Below are positions 32,614 through 45,750 of a stretch of DNA of 64,000 nucleotides, piece by piece. The notes beneath the pieces are model-generated. The model was not told where the DNA came from and searched no databases. It saw only the letters and a program-made list of their open reading frames with translations. Source of the stretch: Episyrphus balteatus (taxonomy: Eukaryota > Arthropoda > Insecta > Diptera > Syrphidae); assembly GCF_945859705.1 (NCBI RefSeq), contig NC_079134.1:50956402-51020401 (forward strand), given 5' to 3'. Every line of letters starts with the position of its first letter. Position 1 is the stretch's first letter. The translations under genes and the position numbers were made by a program.

Positions 32614-34817
32614 CATTAAGGAGATTTGATGTGTTTAATTTTAAGGATAGTCGCGGCTCGCGGACCTAAGTAAATATTTGTAGCTGGTTAGTGGAGGGGA
32701 GAGGAGCGTGGAAGAGGAAGAGGAAGAGTCGATAAGGCAGCAAAACTACCATATCGTGACAGGAACATCTGGAAAAGGAAAGAGGAACACCAGGAAAAGG
32801 GAAAGAGTGTCTACTCCCGAGAACTTGGCCTGCTTGCTATGCGCAGCATCAGCTCGTCGGATGTGGGGGGGATCTTGTTCCCGGAAGTAAACGGACGTTC
32901 ACCACCCCAAGGGCACTGCCGGTGTTGTTGCAGTGTGGCTTTTACCCACCCAACTTTGAGAATCCTCGGCCATTTTGGATTCTCCCAAGCGTTGTCGTTC
33001 CAGTGGAAATCAGGCCCTTACCATCGCTGAAAATCGGCTACCATCTACACCCCTGAAAATATCTTCAATGACTCATCGTTTCACTCTGGCGAAACGGAAA
33101 CAAAAAAATATTTCTTGTTCTTTTCAACATGGGCGTCTCAACTTTTATTCTTTATAAAAATCATTTTTAGCAGATTTGAAATAATTCTTATCATAATTTA
33201 AATTAACAAAAAAATAAATTAACACAAAAAAAACCAAAAAAAAACTACGCAAAACAAAAGAAAAAAATGTAACAAAAAAACGATTCCTTTTTGAGGCAAT
33301 GAACAAAAAAAACAATCAGGATACCCTTTGTGGTACCAACTCAAATTAAAAAAAAAAAACGTCCCAGGATTCCCTACCCCTAGAGAGCTCTTTGGAGGTC
33401 CTAACCTTAGGAAAATAAAAATTTCAAAATCCGCGTGGACCCCTGTGGTATTATTTTTTTATCACTTACAATGTAAATTTATAATTAATATTTAAGAATT
33501 TAAAAAAAAATATATTTTAAATTTTAATTTTGCTTTGACGCCGAGAAAAAAAAACAACAGGTTAGATAAGGGACAAACACAAACACTTAATTTTTGAACG
33601 ATTTGAGATATTTTTCGTTTTGGGTTTGCTTTCAAAATAACTCACTGCGACCTCGTTTTTAGTATATAAGTAATTTTTCTTTTTGTTATTTCGTTTTAGG
33701 TGCCTTTTGGCGGACCAGCGTTTCAGCCAGCCGGGGTGCTCCCTTGGACGGAACCAGACTGCAGGGGGAATTAGTTTGGACACTTCAGTTCCACTCCCAA
33801 ATCCTTCGAATTGGATTACTACCGGCACAGTTTTCACCAATAAGACCGATGATAATTTATTATTTTATCATTGGTCATCATTGGTCAAATCAAACTCAAA
33901 GATAATTGAAATACTGTTCAAATATTGCGATTTGAAAAAAAACAATCAGAAATAGTTTTGAGAGCTAGTTCAATTCGATCAAATAATATATGAATTTAAA
34001 CGTCTTCTGATTGCATTTCTAGATTTAGTTTTGTAAACAGAGGAAAACAAAAATTCAAAATACAAAATCGTAGTTGGTTTTTCTAGTATTCTATAAATTT
34101 TTTCACATTGAATTTTATTTACGTTATTTTCTTAATATGTTCCTGCAAAATACAAAAATATATTGTATTGATATTGTTCAATGAGTCTCTTAATTACTAA
34201 ATAATGTAAAGATAGCCAGCGTCAGCGTGCCGAGATAAATAATGTAAAGATAGCCAGCGTCAGCGTGTTTGCGACAGTTACAGCATTTTATCGGGTTTGA
34301 CAGTACAAAAAGCTTGAAATTCCTGCAGTAAATGTTGCCTTTATGCACAGCAGTTAAAATGTGAGTACCTATATTTCTGGGCATTTCTAGGCAACATATT
34401 ACAATTTCATCTGTATGTTGTTTGTTTTAAAAAAATCTGTAATTTTTGCAAATAAAGTTTTAGCATCTGCTTCAGGGACTTCGATAATGATCAGAAAACG
34501 TTCATTAACTTTCAAATCTAAAACATATCTACACACAATAACTATGTTATATATTCTTGGAATAGATGGTTGTTGATTCGTCTATAATTATAATTACGTC
34601 GCCGTTGTCTGAGAATTCGCAGAATATTTTGAATGCCGAGAAAGAATAGAGTAATTCCATGTGAAAAGAATATAGGAAAAATACCTATGTCGTTAAATCT
34701 TTTTGTGTCATTTTTTACCGATTCCTTAGTTCAAAATATGAACTTCTGTATATAAATAATCGCCCAAAAAACTAGCAAGTGAGTAGTATGAATTAATTCC
34801 TTAAGTCACTCAATTTT
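32614..34817. other. Intergenic, short tandem duplication only
   Basis: A roughly 40-bp direct duplication lies at about 34198-34276 (ATAATGTAAAGATAGCCAGC repeated). Open frames at 32708-33157 and 33562-33955 show no domain. A-rich low complexity occupies 33200-33360. Confidence 0.5.
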
Positions 34818-35660
34818 TTAGAGTAAAAAAAACCATGATCTTAAATTACTTTTTTGCATATTTCTTGCGACTTTATAGATAATTGAATGAATGTTTTTTT
34901 GCATTTGTAGGGTGATATTTAGACCTTTTCGTTCAGCTAAGAAACTACTATTGATTGCTATATTTTCTTCTGAAACGTGTTCTATCGTCATACTCGAATC
35001 CCAATTCTGAGCCCAGGAAACAAGCTCTTTGACGGAAACTATTTGCTCCAACAAAGGCCTTTGCAGACTAGCTTTTGTAGCTGCACGCTTAAACGTTCCT
35101 CTAGCACCGTCGCATGGCCCTTTCCCGTGCGATGTAGCGAAAAAGTGCCATACGGCAGGGAAGCCAAAATCTTTTTTATGGAGGCATAAATTTTGAAAAT
35201 TATAACGGTTTTTATATTGACTGGCTGCTCCATCGCTCATATAATGTACCATTTTGATATTAGGAATCTCGATTTTTAGTAAATTCATGAAACGCTGTTG
35301 GAACGTGCATACAGTTGAAGAATCATGCTTCATATTTTCTGATATCATGATTATTGTCTTGCGAACTAATTTTCGATCATCATCTTAATAATATAGTAAC
35401 ACACCCAAGGGTGAATTGTTGCTTGATCATTTGACCAGTAATAACCTTGAATCGAATCTTGGACGACAAATGAATAGTTTTCCGAAAAGTCCTCAATTAT
35501 CAATACTTCCCCGACTTCGAGAGATTCTTTTTTATTCTTCAAAAATGTTGCTTGTTCTTTCGATAAAAAGTCATGCTGCAGAAGGCCAGGTTATGAATCA
35601 CGTTTCATATCTAATACATCAGGTAAATCCGCAGTCACAGTTTGTGAAGTACTCCTGTAG
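34818..35660 (-). pseudogene. Unclassified DDE-like repeat-family protein, mostly open
   Basis: On the minus strand 35570-35400 reads FLKNKKESLEVGEVLIIEDF, SENYSFVVQDSIQGYYWSND and QATIHPWVCYY. After a frame break 35348-34818 is open for 176 codons: FQQRFMNLLKIEIPNIKMVH, YMSDGAASQYKNRYNFQNLC, FGFPAVWHFFATSHGKGPCD and GARGTFKRAATKASLQRP. D-F-S-E-N-Y and S-D-G-A-A-S-Q-Y-K-N, followed by H-G-K-G-x-C-D-G, recur in multi-copy insect and cnidarian proteins that look transposase-derived (spaced Asp residues). I cannot name the superfamily. Decay appears limited to a frameshift and stops upstream. Confidence 0.55.
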
Positions 35661-35699
35661 GTATCAAGAGAATGATGACATTCAGAAAAGAAAGAAAAT

Positions 35700-38245
35700 C
35701 TAGGTGAGAAGTTGCATGGGCTCTTTTAACCCTTTCGAACCCAAGCTATGAAAATCAATATTAAAAAATTTTTTTTTCAGTATTATCGTATCAAAAACAT
35801 CACAACTAAGAAATATGAATAGCAGAAAGTTATTTTCCAAAATAATAAATAGCAAAACTAATGTGTTACTCTCATGTTGCATGTAAGTAACATGCACTGC
35901 CTATGACTACCAAAAAAAGTCGGACAACTGAGAAAATAATTTTTTATGGAACAATAATATATGCTACTTCTTCTAAGCCAAAAAGCAAAACACTTTCTGG
36001 ATTAAAAAAAAAAATTTTTGCAAAAAAAGAAAAAATGTGAAATTCAGTTCCTTTTTCGATAAAAAAAATTAAAGGTATGATATTTGACTAAATTTTTGTA
36101 ATAATCCAGTAACTAGGCATCATTATCTTTCAATTGAACCATCGAAACCTAAAAAATATTTAATGGGCAGTTTTTTTTTATATTTTCTTATTGACTGTTT
36201 GTTTATTCTTTTAGATTGTATCTATCGTTTCTGATTAGAGTATTTTTCCCCTTCCAAGTTTTTTTTCCCCGTCCCCCTTTTTTTCCCTTTCGTCGAAGAA
36301 AATTGGCAAAAATGGCGATTTTCCCCTCAACCTGGGAACTCTGGATCTTTTTTGAGTTTTAAAGGAGAATGGGCAAGTTTGTATGAAACGTGGACGTTAC
36401 GCGACACGACTCAACGTTTGCTTTTAATTTTGAAGAAGTTTACCATTTTATTTTTCATTTCTTACTAGCGCCATTTGTTTGCGAAAAAGGGAACATATAA
36501 ATCACTCCATCATCATCTCCAAATTCTCAAAATAAAAACTACCAACTATCCTGTGTTCTAGCCTGCTAGACCTACTGTGGTATAAAACTAAGAAAAATAC
36601 CACCAACTTCGTTACTCTGCTCAACTATCACTGTTAACTATTGTTATTCCTTTTTAAAACAAACCAATAAAAATGCTCATGGTAGTCACTTATTGCATGT
36701 ATGCAAGATACCAGGAGCTTCTAAAAAAAAAGTATAATTCTATGTACTGTAGTAACCCAGCAAGAGTGTTATAGAAGCTATGGAGATTGTGAGCTTATAA
36801 ATCTGTAGGACCTGGCTGGGCAGTAAGGGATTTTTAAAATTCATCCGACAAACACTATCGTAATCTACGTGAGAGTTTTAACAATTTATTGTAGACTCTG
36901 TATGGCATGAAGAAGGCTGGGCCTTCTGGCAGTGCTCAACGTCATGGAGCGCGTTGTCCTTTTTCGCATCCTGGTTTCTAGCGAACAAAAAAATACAAAC
37001 CGACACTACACGATATTTTTCTACCAAGAGGACTCTTGCCAAAGGGAAAACCAAAGAATCGGTTAAGGAAAAACATACGAGCAAAAAAATACCCCAAAAA
37101 AAATTATATCCCGAAAAACTCACCATACGGGGGAGATGGAGCAGACCTCGAAAGAGGAAAACGAACACGACAAGGAAGTGAAAAATCAAATAACACGGGA
37201 AAGCTTGGATCAAGTTTCTTTGATTTTGTTTTCCCTGCGGTCTTTATATATATTTTTTTTTTTGTTATCCGTCTTATTTTTGGGGATATGTGTGCTCTTC
37301 CGAGGTTCCATAGCGTTGGTGGTAGTGGCTGTGGTGGTGGTAGTAGCGGTGATGGAAGTGGTGAAGCTTGAGACTTTGAATGAATTTTGGTCTGGCACAG
37401 TGATGCTTCAGCCGCTTGTGATATTTTTAGTTTTTTGAGAAAATACATCCTGAGGGATTAAAATATCCTTCTTTCTGTTTTTTCTCAGAGAATCTGGATT
37501 TTTTTTCTCTCAGTTGATGTGATATTGGGTAATGGTATCAGGAAGGAAACAGATATTCTTACACCGAGTGATGGATATTTCGTTGAGACAGGGTATGTTA
37601 TTCATGCACGATATGTGTACTAAATTACTAAATTTAAATTTAATAATATTGAGGCATTTCCTTGAGATGTTATAAGAGGGGCATAGATATAGGATGCTGC
37701 CGACGACAACATAACGAAAGAAAGTTGAAGGCATCCTACTTTGTTCTGTACCGAGGGATGTGTGCTTCGTTTGCTTTCTCCGATTACATTACTTTCACCT
37801 CGTACTTCCTGTCTCTTGTGTATCGTGCATAGGGAACCTTTTGGTTTGTAGGAGGCATTTTTTGTGCCGTTCAAATGGCTGTTACATGTGTGAATAATAA
37901 CAAGTGGATGCTTGGGAGCAATACAAAAAAAAGAAAAAGAGGAATAACTTGAAGTCGTTTCATTCACTTCAGTTAATGAATTGAGGATTGTCAAGATGAG
38001 AGCAATTTAATTTTTACATTTTTCCCGAAGCTGAAATATGATTTTTTTTAAGTAAAAAAATATTTCTTTTTAAGTTAAAGGAAGAGTTTTTTCAATTTTT
38101 TTTGTTTAACAAAGCTTAATTTGCTAAATAAATCGACCTCCAGGTACTTAATGTTATTCGACTTTGTTATTACTGTTTCATCTGGAAGACTCAGGAACAG
38201 ATTTCTTTACAGTGCTGCTAAACAAGTGCTTTGGCAATTGATAAC
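35700..38245. other. Intergenic, no gene supported
   Basis: Contains poly(A) tracts near 36005, a short CGACACGAC motif at 36401-36416, and a GGT-rich stretch at 37314-37370. That stretch opens frames on both strands (36878-37448), which I regard as artefacts of composition. Confidence 0.5.
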
Positions 38246-39020
38246 ACTGGTTAACAAAATTAAACTTTTTTTTTGTTGCAGAAAAAAAATTATACTTTTC
38301 TGAAGGTTTTCGGTGCGCTGATCTCGAATCCGTAGTCAAAAAACAAATTAATCAGCTTTTTTTTGAAATATTACCGTTACAAAAACCAGGGGTCGAATTA
38401 CGGCGTACGATTACGATCATACGTTAACGTTTTGACTATTTTTGTCTCTATTTAATTATTAGAAAACGATAGGGACACATAGTAACCATTCGTTAACGAA
38501 CGTATGCGGTAATTCGACCCCAGTACTTCGGACCTTATTCTTTTAAATGAGGAAAATTGTTTGAGTATATTTAGTAAAGGTTTTTATAAGAACTATTTTC
38601 TTCATTTTTAAATCTGTTTAACTCTTTCCGATATCTTTTTTACTGCCCGAGATATCCTCAGTTGTTTGGTATTATTATAAATTTTATATGGTCATTATCT
38701 CCTTTATGATATGTGTATGAAGCCAAACCCACTTACTTCGTTTTAAGATATCTCGGGCAATACAAAAGATATTGAAAAGATTTAAACAGGTATCGAAAGA
38801 TGGAAAACAGTTATTATAGAAACCGTTTCTTAATAAACTCAAACAATTTTCCTTAATCAAAAGAATAAGGTCCGAAGAACTCAAAAAAACGTTTTTTTGC
38901 ATTTTCCAATGGTAATATCTCATATATTAGTTGTTTCTGACTTCGGATTCGAGTTCAGCACACCGAAAACCTTCAGAAAAGTATATTTTTGTTTCGGCAA
39001 CAAATCCCTTGTGTAATTGA
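38246..39020. repeat. Foldback element F, copy 1
   Basis: The left arm begins near CACTGGTTAACAAAATT and includes TTGTTGCAGAAAAAAAATT then ACTTTTCTGAAGGTTTTCGG. The right arm holds the inverse (CCGAAAACCTTCAGAAAAGT). The arms meet around GATATCTCGGGC-type repeats near 38640-38760. Related sequences occur at 50797-51190, 42040-42445 and 59470-59850. No coding. Confidence 0.65.
38389..38521. repeat. 133-bp MITE nested in foldback F
   Basis: Ends are GGGGTCGAATTACGGC and GCGGTAATTCGACCCC, with inner inverse CGTTAACG motifs. The homologous site in the copy at 50797-51190 (near 50957) is empty, giving a direct before/after comparison. Any target duplication is at most 1-2 bp. Confidence 0.75.
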
Positions 39021-41496
39021 TTAGATATCGGTCTCCTGAAGCACACATGTTCTTAATTGAATGTGTTGACCCGGCTTCCCAATTTCCTTTGTAAGTCAAA
39101 AAGTCTGGTGTTGTGACCCTTTATGCTAGATAAGCGAAAAGAGTAGGTTCTGACACTTAGTTTGTACAGGTTTGAAAAATGAATTTTGTTAATATTGAAG
39201 CGACCTTTTCGCTCAACAATAAAGAACGCTTTCAAAACAAGACGTCGGATTTAAAATTTCAGCAATTTCCTTCTCGAAACCTAAACCGCATGTCAAAGTA
39301 GGGATAATATCACTTTCTTAACACTTATACTTTATTATCTTTAGGATCTTTTTGAGGAGAAATATGTATTGACATGAAGGCGGAATTCAAGTTATTAGCG
39401 GCTTTCTTAAAGTTTCCAAGACCTGCTAAGTTATTCTCTGGGGAATTGGGAATGGTTTCCGCTAATTTCTCACATTTTTACAACTGAGTAACCAGAGATT
39501 TCCAATAAATCACTTCATGCATTGGCTGCTATGATCTTCTTCATAAAAAAATTGTAAGTCTGCAGATTAGCTGGGTGTAAGTTTTCCCTTGAAATAAACA
39601 CTAAATAGCAAGAATCGGAGACCAACCGGGAATTAATGTACTTTTAGCAAAAAATCCTTTTTTAGTTTCCTTTCCAATTGGTTTAGAACACGTTCAGGAA
39701 ACACTGGGGAATTGATTTTCGGTCAATGTCATTTTCTGACCGCAAACTTAGTAAGACCAGTAAAACGAGTTAGAGAGCTTTTGTTGATTATCCTCTCAGT
39801 TAAGCTTCCAATAAAATATCATAAAATGGAAGGATTTTCTGACATATAGTTTAAAGGCAGCTCAGATGCTCGAGTCCTCTCCAAGCTTCTTGGACCCTAA
39901 CGTTTCTGAACCTTCAAGTTATTCCTAATAAAAGTTAAAGGCAGCTCAGATGCTCGAGTCCCCTCCAAGTTTCTTGGACCCTAATGTTTCTGAACCTTCA
40001 AGTTATTCATAATAAAAGTTATTCTAACATTTGCACTTCACTCATTGGTGTATTGAGGGGGGCTCAAGTTCCCCCCCCCCCTAAGCCTACAAGATGATGT
40101 TATTATTTAGCTGATTTCATCAAAATGTAGGTACATGATTAACCGAGTCCCCTCCAAATTCTGAAACGCCTGCTTTGTTTGAGTGAGAACCTTAGCTAAC
40201 GTTGAGGGTTGAATTTTAGTCCAATTCGGAACTTTTTACATTAATTTTTTTTAGTAATTTGACGTTACATCACCAATAAATTTTGCAAATTTTATATGCA
40301 ATCTTAAAACCCCGTTTTTTTATCTTTTTTTAATTTTTTTTTTTTTTAATAATATTTTTCTCAAAGATATTGCAAATGAAAATTTTTGTTATCTTAAAAT
40401 CTTAGTGGACAACAAATTAATGATTTTTTTAAACAGTTCGCGGTTCTGATTTGGATTAAAAAAGCAACATATTGCAAAAAATATATATTGCGGATAAAAA
40501 CATCAAAAAAAAATTTCATTTAAAATTAGGTTTTGAGACTGTCACGTTCTGCATTTCACTTTTTGCGCATTCGCTTGCCGAAAGTGAAATTAGGCGTTCT
40601 GCATTTTTTCACTCCTGTTCAAAGCAGCAGTAATTTCACTTTAGAAACAAAATAAAAATGGATGATCCTTCGGTTTTGACAGTTTGAAGCAATTTCGAAG
40701 TTTTCGAAATCGATCGAAATGAAGAATATGATATTTAATTTCACGTGAAATTGTAAAATGATTTCAATTCACTTTCGGTCAGTAGTTATGAGATTAACTC
40801 AAAAACTAGACGTGATAGGAATAAACTGTTTTGAATTCAGCACATGACAAAGTTCGAAGAAATAAAGTGTTTTTTTAAGGATGACATACAACCTTGCTGT
40901 TTGTGTAAAATGTTTGGGATACAAGAACTTTGAAGAAACACTACTTTAAATGTTAAAGGAGGAGACAGTAGTACGAAGCTTTGGATCGAGAGCAGTAAAA
41001 TGCTACTATACCATTTTCAGTACCGCGCTTCACTCTCGATCAAAGATGAATGAAAAAGACAAAAAAAATTTCGTAATTTGGACTTAACGTACTCTGTCTT
41101 ATTGGCATAGTTTAATTTCCCTTTTAATAACAGCAAAGGCTGTTTTCTAAATATTGAACGTTTCTTGTTTTTGATGATCCAATACTTAACTTAAGTGGGA
41201 AATAATTGCCATATAAAATAGTGAAATTATTTCCCATTAGAATTAAAGTTTTTCCGATAAGTGGAGAAGAGGTGAAGATTAAAATCTTGTTTTCCTTTGG
41301 CATGTGAAAAAAGTTCCCGTGAAGCTAGTTTCCTTAAACATATCAAAATTAAACTCACCGTTCATTCAAGTTTTTCACTTTAAGTTTAAGTGAAGTGGAA
41401 GTTGATAAACCATCTATCGAACTCCCATAAAGCTCTGAGAAGCTTTTTGCCTATGTTTCATTTGTGTTTATTTCTTTAATTTGTCTAACTAGAGTA
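39021..41496. other. Intergenic with a tandem duplication
   Basis: A unit of about 85 bp is repeated twice at 39850-40020 (AAAGGCAGCTCAGATGCTCG in both copies). G- and C-runs at 40055-40085 resemble ends of hAT-type elements. Near 40975-41045 a GATCGAGAG/CTCTCGATC hairpin occurs. No gene was found. Confidence 0.5.
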
Positions 41497-41504
41497 TAAA
41501 GAGT

Positions 41505-42817
41505 CATAGCCGTAGCTAGGATTTCATTTCGGGGGGGGGTTGGCTCAGACCAAACAAAATTTTTTTTTAGAAATCACAATACTTTGTATCAACTATATGT
41601 AACTGCAGTCGATTCTAAATCCCGCTAAATCAAATAGTCATTTGAACTGTGTAGAAGCGAAAAATTTGCCAATATCCTTTTTAAGTATTTTTTAGGAGAG
41701 GAATTCGTAGTTAAAAGTTTAAAAAAGCCCTGGTTACGGTAAACGAATTTAAAAATAGCCGAATATCTCTATTTTGTAGGTACAAAGAGTGATAAGTTGG
41801 TTGATATAAATTGCGAGCGTTAGCGAGCAAGAAAATTTTTTTTAAGAAACAAATTTTAACCATTCTAAGGCTTTATAAAAAAAATTATTTCGTACAATTT
41901 ACTTTTTCTTGCACTGAAATTTTGTAGCAGAAAATTGACAGGTACATTCTATCTATTGAGTTCTAAATGAAATTAGCAATACTTAAAAACCAAAATTTTA
42001 AATAATCCAAGTTGTTTCACATGAGCTAATTACACTGGTCAACAAGGTTTTTGTTACAGAAACCAAGGTATACTTTTCTATAGGCTGAGCTCGAATCCGA
42101 ACTCAGACAAATTCTATCACATGGCGTTTTTGAGATATTCCCGTTAGAAAATCGAAAATCCCGCTTTTCGAGGTTAATTCCTAGCGTTGGTAGGTACTAC
42201 AGTCTCTGAATAAATCGATACATTTATTTTCGCTTACATACTGGATTTAAGGTTAACATAGAACAAAAGTGGGTAATAAGCAACTGAAGATATTATCGGA
42301 CAGTAGAAAAGATGTCTGAAAGATTTAAATAGATTTAAGGGTATAATATTTCAAAAACGAGATGTGATCGAATAAGTCCGTCTTTGGATTCGAGTTCGGC
42401 CACCGAAACCCTTTGAAAAAGCATAGTTTAGTCCCGGCACCAAAAACCCTGCATAAGTACTTGTGGTATTTAAAGGGTTCTTAAAAGAGCATTTTAAGGT
42501 GTTAACATAGTGCTTAAGGAAATGGTCAAAGAGATAAAAACTCTTTGTAATGGACCAAACAATTTTTGTTTTCCTTTATACAAACTTCATCGACAGCTTC
42601 TGCAACGATGCAAAATTGGTAGTGATTTTAATGAAGATTTTCATATAGGTAATCAAATCACTAAAATACAAAAACAAATCATTTAGTGCTGCACATATTA
42701 GACTTGAAAATCAAAAGATACCTATATGTATCTATATGTATCTTTTGATTTTCTGAAAAAAAAATTCGGGGGGGTTAAACACCCAAACCCCCCCCCCCCC
42801 CCCTAAATACGGCTATG
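41505..42817. mobile_element. Non-autonomous hAT-type element, copy 1
   Basis: Ends are CATAGCCGTAGCTAGG (then a G-run) and a C-run followed by TACGGCTATG. The 8-bp duplication TAAAGAGT is perfect (41497-41504, 42818-42825). The 8-bp duplication and C-A-x-x-G ends point to hAT. The body is nearly the same as 59030-60196. A foldback F-like segment lies inside. There is no transposase coding. Confidence 0.82.
42040..42445. repeat. Foldback F-related segment inside the hAT element
   Basis: Left ACACTGGTCAACAAGG and GGCTGAGCTCGAATCCG, and right CGGATTCGAGTTCGGC-like inverse, match the arms of the element at 38246-39020 at lower identity. The same segment is present at the same place in the second hAT copy (59470-59850), so it was acquired before the hAT copies spread. 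Confidence 0.55.
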
Positions 42818-42825
42818 TAAAGAGT

Positions 42826-45750
42826 ATAATACTCAGTCACAAAATAAAAGGTTGTGATGCTTCTTTATCGAGGCTGGGGAAGGCTCATGAATGTCCAGGG
42901 TAAATCCCAAAGAAAGCAATAAAACTTAGGATTGATTAGGTTCAAACGATTTTTATTTACTCATAAAGTTTCAGGTTTTACAGAGTTTACAAATTCATTA
43001 CTTAATATAAATAACATAATACTGCATATAACTTATGTATGCTATGCTTCTATCGGCTGGATTGAAGATTAAACGGAATCTGGCCCGCGACGGCCAATTT
43101 TGCCCGTGTAAGTGCGGGAATAAGCGGTTGGAGCGATTTCTCCTGTCACTAGAACAACTCTAGCACTCTGTTGCACTTAGAAGAAGTGAAACGAGGGAAA
43201 AAGCAGCAGACAGCCAATAAGGTCTACTTTTGTCTTTAGGAAGTCTAAAGAAACAATCGGTGAGCGGCTCACGGTAGCTAACTCTGTTCATGCACACTTT
43301 GGAGAATCGTATGCAAGAGAATAATCTGTTTTGATTCGACAATTGCCTCTATCGAGGAATAAATGGCGAGTAGCCCGCGATGGCTTACTATATGCCCACG
43401 TACGAAGTGTAACGTGAGAATAAGCAGGTTGATGCGACTGGTGCGTCTGGCTTAAGGCTAGAAGACAAAACGGGGAAGTGAGGATACCTCTGTCTGTAAT
43501 ACCCTTTGGAAGAAAGGGGATTACAAAAATAACCTTTTAGGACAAAATTTTCTAGAAACTTCTTATTATGGTTACAATAAGTGACCCTTAAGATTGCTTC
43601 AGGAATTCTACCTCCTATACTCAAGATTGGTATAATGACTGGGAAAGGCAGAAGACAAATTCTCATCTCAATTTGGCTTCCCTACATAGAGTCTACTGTC
43701 CAAACCTAGTGTGAACTGTATGTATGGTGAATGAAAATGTTTCATATCATTTAGATGGAGCTTGGGTATTGTATGTTGTGTAGTAGCGGTCGGTCGGTCG
43801 GAATAATAACTTGTAACGCTTCGTTACAAGGTCCGATCACAACTTCTTAAACCAATAAATATAATTTGAAAAGCTTGAAATATTATACAAGCAATTACCT
43901 TATAATCGCACTCCGAAAGGCATCAAATAGATACAAAACAACTCCGCAATCTGCAACTTGAACTTTCCTCCCTAATTCAATTCTGTCTGCGCCTTGCTCT
44001 GTCGCTCAGCCTACTAACCTGATTTAAATGCGGGCACCTAATCTAAATATCGACCGACTGACGTCAACGCCAACACTAGCAACAAACAACGAAACGACGA
44101 CTGTTCTCATTTTTCAAGCCATTTACTTGGCGCATAAATGGCAAATTGGATTCCGAGAATGAATGAGCACAAGGAAAGCTTGAAAAATTCATGAAAACTG
44201 TGAAAACTCTTCTTCTTCTGGTAGAACAACTTGGGTGGGTGCGATGCTGATGCTGATGACGAAGGCCCAGGACTTGATCCCTGCACTTACCTACACAAAG
44301 TGGGTACTTACATTCGTATAGATTGTACGGTTTTTTTTCTGTGTTATGTTCTCAATGATAAGCTTATTAAAGTACCTTTGCCGTTACTCATACATTATGG
44401 AAGGATACAACAGGAAGAAGACTTCCTTCCTTCGCGTGCTTCCTTTTCATCTACAACACTGTTGTTTCCCGCTGCTGTTTTTGTTTTACGGTACGTATAT
44501 ACTTACTCTCCCCAGACAATGATGGTGTGCTCTGTGCAACCGTGTCGTCCTTGGAGATGGAGAATTATTATTGTCCTTAAAAAGTGCTCTGCTTCAGAGC
44601 CTCACCCTCTTTGGCCCAGCATGCACTTCGATACGCTCCCGAGATTGCAAACGACTCTCAATCCCCCCTTACCTTATACTCACCAGGTGGGTTGGATACT
44701 GCTGCTGTGTTGTATCTTTCCTGCATCTCAGAGATTTCTAGAAATTCATCTGCTGACAGGATTGGAGTGGGTGAGCATTTGTTAAAGAAATTTTTGGTGG
44801 GTTGGACGACGAGTGACTATACCGTGCTGCTGCATGACAGAAATGGGCTGTAGGATAATTTAAAGTAAGGGAAATACGAGGATGTAACGGTAGCGTTGCG
44901 TTACTTCTTTTTGTATCTTTTGCAAAATTAATGGTAAAAATATGTTGTTCGCAATGGCTTATATCATTTCTTCGGGATTTTCATGTGTGTACATTACATA
45001 TCTAGCATATCTAGTTCCATTGCGGGGGTTTTTAAAAATAGGAACTATACCCAGCTGATATTTTGGCAGAAAGGTAATAACGTTGTGCAGAAAATAACGA
45101 AAATATTAGCTAACATTGACAAGAAAAGAATAATAATAAAAAAAAAAAAAAATTGGCAACAAGACCCCGAATGGTTTTTGGCTGCTTAGTGTTTGGAATG
45201 AGTACATCAGAGTACTCTTGGCAACAACTAAAGTATCCATCCCGGCAAAGTTGATGTGGTGTAGTTCCTCTTTGAAATGATAACATTGTTGTGTCTTTCG
45301 CGTATTTCCTGGTTTCTTGTTGAGATTTTTTTTAGAGAGATACTTTAAGAAGAAAATGCATTACCTTGGGGGGGTTTATGTTATGTTATAAAGCATATAC
45401 GAGCGCTTTATTTGGCAAAGACACAAAATTTTTACTAGGGTACTGCATTTTGGTGAATTATTGTGTATTTTTGTGTTGAGAGGAGTAATAAAAAATACTA
45501 GCTCAAGTATCTACTATTATTTTCGTAAATAAGTAATTCATGAAGATGTATAAATGCATACAGTTAGAAGAAAACAGTTAGAAAAAAACAGCACATTACT
45601 AACATATTGTATATGTACGGGTATAATGAAAAGCTTGATCTTAAAGAATAGGTACTTAAAAAAAATGATTAAAGAAGAACTTTGTTTTCTTCGATCGTAT
45701 TCGAATGTACTTCGTTACATTTGTTATAAATTCTTATTAAGTAGATCCTT
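42826..45750. other. Intergenic, moderate GC, no gene supported
   Basis: 42853-43841 is bounded by short inverse GTTGTGAT and ATCACAAC. It contains a diverged duplication (CCCGCGACGGCC near 43085, CCCGCGATGGCT near 43374), so a solo LTR is conceivable but unproven. Open frames 43160-43666 (-) and 44231-44853 (+) have no domain that I recognise. Confidence 0.45.

Noticed and set aside
36878..37448. Cluster of overlapping open frames on both strands
   Set aside because: Produced by a GGT/ACC-rich and A-rich stretch. No frame is better than its shadows.
42853..43841. Solo LTR
   Set aside because: The inverse ends are only 8 bp, the flanking bases do not match, and no primer-binding site or polypurine tract is visible.
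44231..44785. 184-codon open frame on the + strand
   Set aside because: No domain, an acidic then Cys/Phe-rich mix, and an overlapping frame at 44584-44853 equally open. There is no splice or repeat context. It is probably due to locally higher GC.
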